A DNA stretch of 64,000 bases from positions 56,929-120,928 of the forward strand of contig NZ_NTFY01000034.1 of assembly GCF_002289565.1 (NCBI RefSeq). Direction: 5' to 3'. The notes beneath the pieces are model-generated. The model made no database searches and was not told the DNA's origin. It saw nothing but the letters and a program-made list of their open reading frames with translations. This document shows, in pieces, positions 1 to 7,767 of this stretch. Numbering within the stretch: position 1 is the first letter of the stretch; each line of letters opens with the position of its first letter. The stretch comes from Rhodopirellula sp. SM50. Lineage in GTDB: Bacteria; Planctomycetota; Planctomycetia; Pirellulales; Pirellulaceae. A program made the position numbers and the translations under genes.

Positions 1-151
1 GCCCAGCGGGCCGACACAATTTCACAGCTTCTAGCAACACACGCGGTTCAGCAGACACACTGTGTCGGCCTTCCAGGCCTGCTCCAAAATGTCATTCGAA
101 TTCCGGGCCCTGACGGGCCCGGCAAGCACTCTGTCAGCCCGCTGGGCTTTT
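1..151 (+). other. Multi-branched foldable non-coding element followed by a T-run
   Basis: Three perfect inverted repeats nest here. Bases 1-8 pair with 140-147, bases 9-18 pair with 61-70 (10 bp), and bases 103-110 pair with 115-122 around a TGAC loop. A run of four T follows at 148-151. Read on the plus strand this gives a closed multi-branched fold ending like an intrinsic terminator. The window edge cuts the 5' side, so the element may extend further left. It could be a structured RNA, a terminator of an upstream gene, or one copy of a palindromic repeat. I see no coding potential in 1-394. Confidence 0.4.
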
Positions 152-394
152 GCATCCTGGGCTGGCGGACGCTTCGCATGAGTAGAAGAATGCCAGGGTG
201 TCGGGCGCCGGCGCGGATCGGGCTCCGACCACCCCGTTCGAATTCACCCGGAGCAAAAACGTTGGCCCCCTCTGACGCGATCCATTCTAATCGAGTGGCA
301 TCACCGGCCCAACTGAGGTCGACAAAGTTCTATCGCAAGATCTATCCCCGTTCCGCCACAGGCCCGGATAGATCGTATTTCCTGATTTGCATCG

Positions 395-928
395 ATGAAT
401 TGCGTATTATTAATTTTGGTTTTTCTTGCTGCGTTACAGCTTCAGTCGGATCCGAAAGAGACGGAAGGAGCGTCAACGAACGTCAATATGTCGCAACTCA
501 CTGACCATTGGCGCAATCATAGTCCTGGGCGATGGGAAAACCTTGTGTTTCACGAGAACGGCCGTTTCAATTGGGAGGTTAAGTATCGGATGGGGCGAGA
601 GGCCGTCAGTGGAACCTACAAGCGACGAGGTCAGGATCGAGTGGAATTACGAGTGACCAACATGAAACCATTAGAATCGAAGCAACCTCGCACAGCATTT
701 GATCCTGATGATAGGCACGTCTATCGATACACGTTCGATGAAGCGGGAAATATGAGAGTTGAAAAAGTGGGGGCATCCATACAACGTCCTTATAGGATCG
801 CAACCTTTGCAACACGTGCGTACGTCAGCAGCGGAAACCTTACAAGTAATGTCGCTGAAATGCTAAAGCTGCTGAATCAAGAGCCAGAGGATGCTGGCGA
901 CGGTGCCCGAATCATCAATGACAAATAG
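395..928 (+). CDS. Small secreted hypothetical protein (177 aa)
   Basis: I do not recognise the family. The first 17 residues (MNCVLLILVFLAALQLQ) form a hydrophobic export signal with almost no basic N-region. The mature part is soluble and rich in beta-type stretches: a segment around residues 45-75 (ENGRFNWEVKYRMGREAVSG then a GTYK turn) resembles lipocalin-like or DUF-type barrels in which a response is written as 'GTYxxxGxD', but this is only a resemblance. The C-terminal third is helical. It stands alone, with palindromic repeats on both sides, and its base composition is less GC-rich than its neighbours, which could mean recent acquisition. The start is the ATG that opens the signal peptide. 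Confidence 0.6.
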   Translation: MNCVLLILVFLAALQLQSDPKETEGASTNVNMSQLTDHWRNHSPGRWENLVFHENGRFNWEVKYRMGREAVSGTYKRRGQDRVELRVTNMKPLESKQPRTAFDPDDRHVYRYTFDEAGNMRVEKVGASIQRPYRIATFATRAYVSSGNLTSNVAEMLKLLNQEPEDAGDGARIINDK

Positions 929-938
929 CTACCTTGTT

Positions 939-1004
939 CAACCCCGATTGGGGTTGGCGGCGAGGTGGTGTCCGGATCTTGGGGTGCGCTAACGCGCCCC
1001 CAAG
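939..1004. terminator. Two perfect hairpins just downstream of the secreted protein gene
   Basis: The first hairpin has CAACCCC at 939-945 pairing with GGGGTTG at 950-956 around GATT. The second runs from about 978 to 1004 (CTTGGGG against CCCCAAG, with GCGC arms inside). Neither is followed by a T-run, so termination is an inference. They lie 10-75 bp after the stop codon of the preceding gene. Confidence 0.35.
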
Positions 1005-1070
1005 CTTTGATGTGGCACGCCGTGGGCGTGACTCGGCGACCCCGTCGGGGTCGGTGGGAGGATCGGGGGC

Positions 1071-1235
1071 GTGGTCCGGAGGTGGCGCTGCGCTGACCTC
1101 CGGCTACTGGCTGTAATCCCTTGGGACGCGAATCTGGCAGCTAAAGTAAAACTCGCGATTCACCGTTCGACCTCCCCTCGCTGCGCTCGACCCTCCTGCC
1201 AGGAGGGTTGCTTCGTAAACTGCACGCCCTCCACA
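1071..1235. repeat. Dispersed palindromic repeats (families F and H)
   Basis: Between the hairpins and the next gene, the stretch 1071-1138 carries repeat family F (core GGAGGTGGCGCTGCGCTGAC, then CTCCGGCTACTGGCTG). Copies occur near 7450-7545, 7690-7745 and 14683-14750. Bases 1139-1235 carry family H (ACTCGCGATTCACCGTTCGA, then CTCCCCTCGCTGCGCTCGAC), which is nearly identical to 45955-46050. The 929-1303 gap holds no gene that I can support. Confidence 0.6.
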
Positions 1236-1303
1236 CGGGAGAGCGACTCGAGTTGATGCATCGAGTTCCCTTCGCGATGGGGCGACACCGGATTGAGTTT
1301 CCA

Positions 1304-2698
1304 TCACGCGATGATCTCGTCGACGACGCGGCCGTGGACGTCGGTCAGGCGGAAATCGCGGCCGGCGTGACGGTAGGTCAGCCGCTCGTGATCGAGTCCC
1401 AGCAGATGCAAAATCGTTGCGTGCAGGTCATGCACGTGCATCTTGTCGACCATCGCTCGAAATCCGAAATCATCGGTCTCGCCGTACGTCATGCCTCCCT
1501 TGACTCCACCCCCGGCCATCCACATCGAAAAACCATGATGGTTGTGGTCGCGGCCGTTACCGTTTTCCGAGGTCGGTGTGCGTCCGAATTCTCCGCCCCA
1601 GACGATCAACGTGTCTTCCAACATGCCGCGTGACTTGAGGTCCGCGATCAACGCGGCGATCGGCTGGTCGATGTTTTGGCAAAGCTTGGGCACCGTGCCG
1701 TCGTGTCCGCTGTGCGTGTCCCAGGGTTGCCCGTTGCCGTAATACACCTGGACAAAGCGAACGCCGCGTTCGGCCAATCGCCGCGCCAACAGACATCCGT
1801 TGGCAAAATGTCCGTCTCCGTACGCCGCCCGGGTTTGCTTGGTTTCACGATTCAGGTCAAACGCTTCGCTGCCTTCGAATTGCATGCGGAACGCCGTTTC
1901 CATCGACTCCAGGCGGGCGTCCAACATCGAGCGGTCGCGATGGGCCGCCGATTGCGTGGAAGCCTGCGCGGCGGTTGGTTCCGCGTTGAGTTGCCGCAAC
2001 AGATCGAGTTGTTCACGTTGGGTCTGGCGGTCCCAGCGAGCGTTCCGCAGGTGGGGCAACATCTTCTCCGGATCGATGGTGGAGTGATTGATGTAGGTCC
2101 CCTGGTATTCCGACGGCAGAAACGCGCTGTTCCATAAAATCGAGAATCGAACAGGGCGTCCCGGACACAAGACGACATAGCCGGGAAGGTTTGCGTTCTC
2201 GCTGCCCAAGCCGTACAGAAACCAGGCTCCCATGCTGGGGCGCGTCGGCGTGATCGTGCCATTGTTCATCTGCAGCAACGCCGGCCCGTGATTGGGGTTG
2301 TCGGCATGCAGGGAGCGAAGCACACAGATCTCGTCGATGTGCCGACTGAGTTTGGGCAGCAACTCGCTGACGGGAATGCCGCTTTCACCGCGTTGGCGAA
2401 ATTGAAACGGTGACGGCAGCAAGCCTCCCGTCGGTCGCTCGGTCAGAAGGTCCGCGCCGGGTGGCCGCGTTCCGGCGTACTTCTTGAGCGCGGGTTTGGG
2501 GTCGAATAAATCGCCTTGATAGGGCCCGCCGTTCATGAACAGGTGGATCACGCGTTTTGCTTTGGCCGGGAAATGTGGCCCCGCGTTGCCACTCGATTCC
2601 GATGCCAACAGATGGGCGGCACCCAACATCCCCATCCCGCCGCCGAGTTGTCCCAGTAGCTGGCGGCGATCGATCGTTGAATTCGTTTCGTTTGACAT
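1304..2698 (-). CDS. DUF1501 family protein with Tat-type signal (464 aa)
   Basis: The protein belongs to the DUF1501 group, an alkaline-phosphatase/sulfatase-fold family that is very abundant in planctomycetes and exported. The N-terminus has a twin-arginine-like signal: DRRQLLGQLGGG near residues 10-21, then a small-residue hydrophobic stretch ending near ASESSG. Family blocks visible are the early FMNGGPYQGDLFDPKP, the central RSLHADNPNHGPALLQMNNG, and the late VWGGEFGRTPTSENGNGRDH with its metal-ligand-like Asp and His residues, and HDLHATILHLLGLDHE. I chose ATG 2698; a longer TTG start at 2743 would overlap the upstream gene and push the twin arginine inward. It follows the PSCyt gene with a 34 bp gap. 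In this phylum the two are usually paired and thought to act together in exported polymer or sugar breakdown, but the biochemical role is unproven. Confidence 0.9.
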   Translation of the reverse strand: MSNETNSTIDRRQLLGQLGGGMGMLGAAHLLASESSGNAGPHFPAKAKRVIHLFMNGGPYQGDLFDPKPALKKYAGTRPPGADLLTERPTGGLLPSPFQFRQRGESGIPVSELLPKLSRHIDEICVLRSLHADNPNHGPALLQMNNGTITPTRPSMGAWFLYGLGSENANLPGYVVLCPGRPVRFSILWNSAFLPSEYQGTYINHSTIDPEKMLPHLRNARWDRQTQREQLDLLRQLNAEPTAAQASTQSAAHRDRSMLDARLESMETAFRMQFEGSEAFDLNRETKQTRAAYGDGHFANGCLLARRLAERGVRFVQVYYGNGQPWDTHSGHDGTVPKLCQNIDQPIAALIADLKSRGMLEDTLIVWGGEFGRTPTSENGNGRDHNHHGFSMWMAGGGVKGGMTYGETDDFGFRAMVDKMHVHDLHATILHLLGLDHERLTYRHAGRDFRLTDVHGRVVDEIIA

Positions 2699-2732
2699 CG
2701 GTCGGTCTCTTGGTCTGGTCACGCCGTTGGGC

Positions 2733-5057
2733 TCACTCGACAAACAGGGCCTGGTTGGAAACCAGCAGCGCGTGGGCGTATTGTTGCAAACGTGTGGCGG
2801 GTGAATCGTTGTCCGCCGGTTTCAGAAACTGCATCCCGATCCGTAACTCTCGATCGTCGGGTGGTCGAGAGAACAGCAGCCAATAGAGCCGATTGATTTG
2901 GGCGGCTGGATCGTGGGGGACTTCGCGTTTCAATCGTGTGACCAGCGACTGCGATTGATTCAGCAGCAGCGGTCCGTTGAGGGCATAAAGCCCTTGCAAT
3001 GCCGTGATCGTCGGTGTCCGTTTGGGGCTGTGCTGGGTCGGGTCGGGGAAGTCGTGGACCATCAGCGTCGGCGACATGTCGCGGCGATGGACGGTTGCGT
3101 AGAGTGTTCGTCGTCGATTTCCGTTTGCTTCCAGGTCGATCGACGGACCGCCGATCGTCCGGGTCAACTCACCGCTGGCCGACAGCATCGAATCCCGCCA
3201 CTCTTCAAAGGTCAACCGGCGTGAGTTCATCCGCGAGAGCCAACGGTTTTCTGGATCATGCTGAAAGGATTCCGCCGCGGTCGAGCACGATTGTTGCCAG
3301 GTGGCCGAGAGCAGGATCTGGCGATGCAGTTGTTTCAGCGACCAGCCCGAATCAATGAATCGCGTGGCCAGATCGTCCAGCAAGTCCGGGTGTGACGGGC
3401 GGCTGCCTTGGGTGCCGAAGTTGCTCGGTGTGTCGACCAGCCCGGTGCCGAAGTGGGCCAGCCAGATGCGATTGACAATCACGCGGGCGGTCAATGGAGC
3501 CGCTTCGGTCACGATGGATTCGGCCAGTTCCAGTCGCCCGCTGCCGTTTGAATAGGGTTCGGGTTGTTCGGCGAGAACGGTCAAGAATCTTCGCGGGACG
3601 ATGTTTCCCGGGCGATTCGGATTGCCGCGGATGAACGCCGGCAGATCGCGCGGTTGTGCACGATACTCCAGTTTTGTTCCCTCTTGTGCAGTCTTTCCGG
3701 CGCGGACGACGAACAGCGATTCTTCGGACAACGCATTGGCCATCGGCATGTCATACTGTGGCGTCGAGGCTTTGGTCGTTTTAATTTCCGCGGTCAGTTT
3801 GTCGATCGTTTCGGTGGGCAGCGGTTTTTCGCGTTTTCGTTTTGCGATCTCAGCTTCCAGCTCGGCAACTCGTTCACGCGCCAGACGCACCGGTTCGTAT
3901 TCTTCTTCGGGAACCAGCGGCCGTTCGACTTGGCGGCAACTGGCAAAGATGCCGGCCAACGCGTAGTAGTCTTCGGTACTGATCGGATCGAATTTGTGAT
4001 CGTGACAGCGGGCACAGGCGACGGTCAGCCCCAAGAAGGTTCGCGAGACTGCGTCGACGCGTTCTTCCCATTCATCCGCGACGATCACCTTGATGATCTC
4101 GCAGGGCAGTTTCAGTTCTTTCCAATAGGTCGGGCTGAGGCTGATGAAACCGAGGGCGGGCAGGTCGCTCGGCCCCGTCTCGGGCATCAGATCGGTGGCC
4201 AACTGACGGCGAACAAAATCGTCATAGGGCATGTCTTGGTTGAACGCGTCGACGACCCAATCACGATAGAAGTGCGATTGCCCGGTCTGGTACAGCCAGC
4301 TCGCGGTGCGATCGGTGTAACGCGCCATGTCCAGCCACCAGCGGCCCCATTTCTCGCCGTATTGGGGCGAGTCCAAAAGTCGCTCGACCAGTCGCCGGTA
4401 CGCGTCGGGTGATTCGTCCTCGACGAAGTCACGGACCATGGCCGGTGTCGGCGGCAGACCGGTCAGGTCGAAGCAAAGCCGTCGAACGAGTGTCACGCGG
4501 TCGGCGCGTTCGGTCGGCGCCAACCCTTGCCGCTGCATCGCGGCGAGGACAAACGAATCCAAACGCGTTTGCGGCCAATCGGATCCGCCGACGTCCGGCA
4601 GCGGTTGAGGCTGGACGGGTTGAAACGACCAAAACCGCCGTCCCTCGTCAAAATCGATCGCGCCGTGACGGGCTTGTTCGGTTTGCTCGGAAGGCGGAAA
4701 GGCTGCGCCCTGTTGAACCCAATGGGTCAGCGTGGCTAGATCGTCCGGAGAGAGCTTTCCATCAGGCGGCATTTGAATGTCGCCGTCATAACGAACCGTC
4801 TCGATCAATAAACTCTCCTCGGGCGCTCCGGCTACGACGACCGAACCGCTGTCACCGCCCTGCCGGACGCCTTCGGCGGTGTCCAGTCGCAAACCGCCGT
4901 GGACCGTCTTGGCCCCGGCCGAGTGGCACTCGTAACAGTGCTCGACCAACAACGGACGGACCTTGCGCTCAAACGTTTTATAGTCGTCGGCGTTTACTGT
5001 TGCGTGTACGACAAGCAGTCCAAGCAGAACAATCAGTCGCTTCGCTATGCGAGACAT
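2733..5057 (-). CDS. PSCyt1/PSCyt2 (DUF1549) and PSD1 (DUF1553) secreted cytochrome-like protein (774 aa)
   Basis: The signal peptide covers about residues 1-23 (MSRIAKRLIVLLGLLVVHAT). A planctomycete cytochrome-C domain follows, with one haem motif HCYECH at about 41-46 and a distal Met candidate in DIQMPPDGKLS near 93-103. The DUF1549 block runs from about 160 to 370 and includes DLTGLPPTPA, a WGRWWLDMARY segment and CARCHDHKFDPI (a second CxxCH-like motif). The DUF1553 block occupies about 490-750, with ARVIVNRIWLAHFGTGLV and LSATWQQS. Length and order are standard for the family. It is upstream of and probably co-transcribed with the DUF1501 gene. It is expected to be exported and redox-active; the substrate is unknown. 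Confidence 0.92.
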   Translation of the reverse strand: MSRIAKRLIVLLGLLVVHATVNADDYKTFERKVRPLLVEHCYECHSAGAKTVHGGLRLDTAEGVRQGGDSGSVVVAGAPEESLLIETVRYDGDIQMPPDGKLSPDDLATLTHWVQQGAAFPPSEQTEQARHGAIDFDEGRRFWSFQPVQPQPLPDVGGSDWPQTRLDSFVLAAMQRQGLAPTERADRVTLVRRLCFDLTGLPPTPAMVRDFVEDESPDAYRRLVERLLDSPQYGEKWGRWWLDMARYTDRTASWLYQTGQSHFYRDWVVDAFNQDMPYDDFVRRQLATDLMPETGPSDLPALGFISLSPTYWKELKLPCEIIKVIVADEWEERVDAVSRTFLGLTVACARCHDHKFDPISTEDYYALAGIFASCRQVERPLVPEEEYEPVRLARERVAELEAEIAKRKREKPLPTETIDKLTAEIKTTKASTPQYDMPMANALSEESLFVVRAGKTAQEGTKLEYRAQPRDLPAFIRGNPNRPGNIVPRRFLTVLAEQPEPYSNGSGRLELAESIVTEAAPLTARVIVNRIWLAHFGTGLVDTPSNFGTQGSRPSHPDLLDDLATRFIDSGWSLKQLHRQILLSATWQQSCSTAAESFQHDPENRWLSRMNSRRLTFEEWRDSMLSASGELTRTIGGPSIDLEANGNRRRTLYATVHRRDMSPTLMVHDFPDPTQHSPKRTPTITALQGLYALNGPLLLNQSQSLVTRLKREVPHDPAAQINRLYWLLFSRPPDDRELRIGMQFLKPADNDSPATRLQQYAHALLVSNQALFVE

Positions 5058-5117
5058 GGCGGGCGTCGCGGAAGGTGGGAGGAAGGCGGAGAACCATTGT
5101 ACTCTACCGAAAACAGT

Positions 5118-5219
5118 GGCGTAAGCTTCCAGCTTGCGTTAGGTACGGGTCGCAAGCTGGAAGCGTACGCCACGGGTCGCAAGCTGGAAGCGTACGCCAC
5201 TTGCAAGCTGGAAGCTTGA
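5118..5219. repeat. Family D repeat cluster (AAGCTGGAAGCGTACGCCAC)
   Basis: Inverted and direct copies of a roughly 22 bp unit (GCAAGCTGGAAGCGTACGCC) fill the gap between the PSCyt gene and the esterase gene. One copy is in reverse orientation (GTAAGCTTCCAGCTTGCG at the left) and three are forward. The same unit occurs at 25072-25200 and in a degenerate form at 58738-58760. Confidence 0.75.
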
Positions 5220-5277
5220 TTGGAGTATGCTGGTGGGGCAGTTCTCCATTTGTTTCCGACACTCCCTTGCCATCACC

Positions 5278-7446
5278 ATGCGATATTTCTTGACATGTTT
5301 GCTGTGGATTGCCTGCACGATCGCTGCCTCGGCCGATGGGCTCCGGGCACTGCCCGAGGCCACGCGTCCGGCCGACCGGCGACTGGGCGAACTGCGAAAC
5401 CTGAACAGCTACTTTCCGTTCCAGCCGATCGAGGATCCGGAGGCCTGGCCGAAGCGACGATCGGAGATCCAACGACGGATTCTGTTGTCCCAAGGGCTGT
5501 GGCCGATGCCCAGCAAACCCGACTTGAACGCCGTGATCCACGGCCGAGTCGAGCGAGACGACTACGTGGTGGATCGCGTTTATTTCGAGTCGATTCCGGG
5601 ACACTTTGTGACCGGCAGCCTGTATCGCCCGAAAGGCAAGTCGGGTCCCTTTCCGGCGATCTTGTCGCCGCACGGGCATTGGAGCGACGGTCGGTTTTAC
5701 GACGCCGGTGACGCTCAGATCCGCGCCGACTTGGCCAGCGGCGCCGAACGCTTTGCAGTCGGCGGACGATTCCCGATCCAGGCTCGCGCGGTTCAGTTGG
5801 CTCGCATGGGGTGCCTGGTGTTTGTTTACGACATGACGGGAAACGCTGATTCGATCCAGATCGGACATCGTCCCGACAAAGCGGCACATCTGGATCGCGC
5901 CACCGACTGGGGGTTCTTCAGCGCGCAGGCGGAGCTTCGTTTGCAAAACATGATGGGACTGCAAACTTGGAACTCGATTCGCGCGATCGACTTTTTATTG
6001 GAGCTGGACGAAACCGACCCGACCCGCATCGGCGTGACCGGGGCCAGTGGCGGTGGAACACAATCGATGATCTTGGGTGCGATCGACGATCGCATCGCCG
6101 CGGCCATGCCGTGCGTGATGGTGTCGACATCGATGCAAGGCGGATGCACGTGCGAGAACGCGCCGTACATGCGGATCGATCAGGGCAACGTCGACATCGC
6201 CGCGGCGATCGCGCCGCGACCGTTGGGGCTGACCGCCGCCGACGATTGGACGGTTGAATTGGAAACCAAGGGCTACCCGGACTTGCGTCAGTTGTATACC
6301 GATCTTGGACACAAGGATCGATTGACCGCGGCGTTCAATCTGCACTTCAAACACAACTACAATCACGTCAATCGCGCGGTGATGTACGCGTTTTTTAATC
6401 GTCACTTCAAGCTCGGGTACAAGGAGCCGATTTTGGAACAAGACTACGTGCCGCTTTCCCGTTCGGAAGCCACGGTGTGGACGGACGAGCATCCGGCGCC
6501 CCGCGGTGAAGCGATCGGTGATCCCCACGAAGTCAGGATCTTACAACTCGCCGCGGAAGATTCTCGGCGGCAGATGGACGCGTTGATTCCCAAGACGAGC
6601 GACCAGCTCGAGGAGTATCAACGCGTGGTCGGGGGTGCTTGGGAAACGATTCTCGGACGCCGGTTGGACCAGGTTCAAGCGACTTCGTTTCATCAGGTGA
6701 AGGCCATCAAGCGGGAGGGATTGTCGATCATGGTGGGGCTGCTCGATCACGCCGGCGAGCAGTTGCCGATCATTGAAGTCGGTGATTCCGGGGCGAAAGG
6801 AACGATCGTGTGGGTCACCGATGAAGGAAAACAAGGCCTTTGGGATGGCGATCGCCTCAACCCGCTGGTCGCGAAGATCGCCCGCGCCGGATACCGCGTC
6901 ATCTCAGTCGATTTGATCGGGCAAGGCGAATTTGTCTCCGGCGCCGGGTCGCTCGACGCTCAGCGGATGTGGTACCAACGGGGCGGCGAACTGGCTTGGC
7001 ATCGTTTCGCCGGGTACACCTATGGCTACAACCATCCCTTGTTCGTTCAGCGTGTCCACGACGTGCTGTCGGTCATCCGACACGCTTCATCGACAGGCAA
7101 CCAGCACGTTCATCTGGTCGGGATCGGCGGCCACGCCGGTGCGATCGCTGCGGCAGCGCGCAGCCAAGCCGGTGACGCGGTCGGGCGAACCTTTATCGAT
7201 ACAAAAGGGTTTCGATTCGCGTCGTTGCAGCGGCAAGACGATCCGATGTTCGTCCCCGGTGCGGTCAAATACCTGGACGTCGACGGATTGTTATCGCTGT
7301 GTGTTGCCGGGGCATTGGATGTCGTTGCACCCGAGTTGCCGATTGTGGAACGCGTGCAGCGGGCAAGCGAGACCTCGAAGGGAGTTCGTTGGCATCCGTC
7401 CCCACAAGATTTATTATCGGCGATCGGGGAATGGTGTCTGCGTTGA
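5278..7446 (+). CDS. Secreted alpha/beta hydrolase, acetyl-xylan-esterase-like, probably two hydrolase-fold domains (722 aa)
   Basis: The chosen ATG at 5278 opens a clean signal peptide (MRYFLTCLLWIACTIAASAD). An earlier in-frame start at 5227 would bury it. The first alpha/beta hydrolase domain has PHGHW at 131-135 (oxyanion-hole region) and the nucleophile motif GVTGASGGGTQ with Ser257. HNYNHVNR after residue 350 may carry the catalytic His. The second half (from about 480) also looks like an alpha/beta fold (TIVWVTDEGKQG, then VDLIGQGEF, then HLVGIGGHAGAIAAAA), but the nucleophile position is degenerate: GIGGHAG has no Ser. The second domain may therefore be non-catalytic. Likely role: deacetylation or ester cleavage of carbohydrate polymers outside the cytoplasm. 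No operon partner is visible; repeats flank both sides. Confidence 0.75.
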   Translation: MRYFLTCLLWIACTIAASADGLRALPEATRPADRRLGELRNLNSYFPFQPIEDPEAWPKRRSEIQRRILLSQGLWPMPSKPDLNAVIHGRVERDDYVVDRVYFESIPGHFVTGSLYRPKGKSGPFPAILSPHGHWSDGRFYDAGDAQIRADLASGAERFAVGGRFPIQARAVQLARMGCLVFVYDMTGNADSIQIGHRPDKAAHLDRATDWGFFSAQAELRLQNMMGLQTWNSIRAIDFLLELDETDPTRIGVTGASGGGTQSMILGAIDDRIAAAMPCVMVSTSMQGGCTCENAPYMRIDQGNVDIAAAIAPRPLGLTAADDWTVELETKGYPDLRQLYTDLGHKDRLTAAFNLHFKHNYNHVNRAVMYAFFNRHFKLGYKEPILEQDYVPLSRSEATVWTDEHPAPRGEAIGDPHEVRILQLAAEDSRRQMDALIPKTSDQLEEYQRVVGGAWETILGRRLDQVQATSFHQVKAIKREGLSIMVGLLDHAGEQLPIIEVGDSGAKGTIVWVTDEGKQGLWDGDRLNPLVAKIARAGYRVISVDLIGQGEFVSGAGSLDAQRMWYQRGGELAWHRFAGYTYGYNHPLFVQRVHDVLSVIRHASSTGNQHVHLVGIGGHAGAIAAAARSQAGDAVGRTFIDTKGFRFASLQRQDDPMFVPGAVKYLDVDGLLSLCVAGALDVVAPELPIVERVQRASETSKGVRWHPSPQDLLSAIGEWCLR

Positions 7447-7767
7447 TCTATCGCGTTTCGCGCTTGCGGTATCCCGGAGGGATGCCAGCGAGTAGCCGGA
7501 GGTCAGCGCAGCGCAACCTCCGGGAAGTATGTTCCAAATTCCCCTCGACCCCGGACGGGGTCGCAGCGAATCGCTTCGCCGGCGGATCTGCAGTCTGCGT
7601 TGCGGAAAGAGTTGATCGGTTCGCTCGTTCACGCGGGGTCCAAGGGTCTTGACGCGATTTGCTTCGACGCCCTTCGGGGTCGCGTCCGGCGGGGGCCGGA
7701 TGTCCGGAGGTGTCGCTGCGCTCACCTCCGCCTATTGGCTTCAACCGCTACAGGGGCTCGGCCGCGA
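7447..7767. repeat. Intergenic region with two family F palindromic repeats
   Basis: Two copies of family F lie here in opposite orientation: about 7460-7545 (CCGGAGGTCAGCGCAGCGCA) and about 7685-7745 (GTCCGGAGGTGTCGCTGCGC). The stretch between them (7545-7680) is GC-rich and shows no convincing gene. The flanking genes converge, so this region may also hold terminators for both. Confidence 0.6.

Noticed and set aside
5104..5964. 286-residue minus-strand frame over the esterase start
   Set aside because: It contains translated family D repeats at its end and no domain; the esterase signal peptide and Ser motif on the plus strand are convincing.
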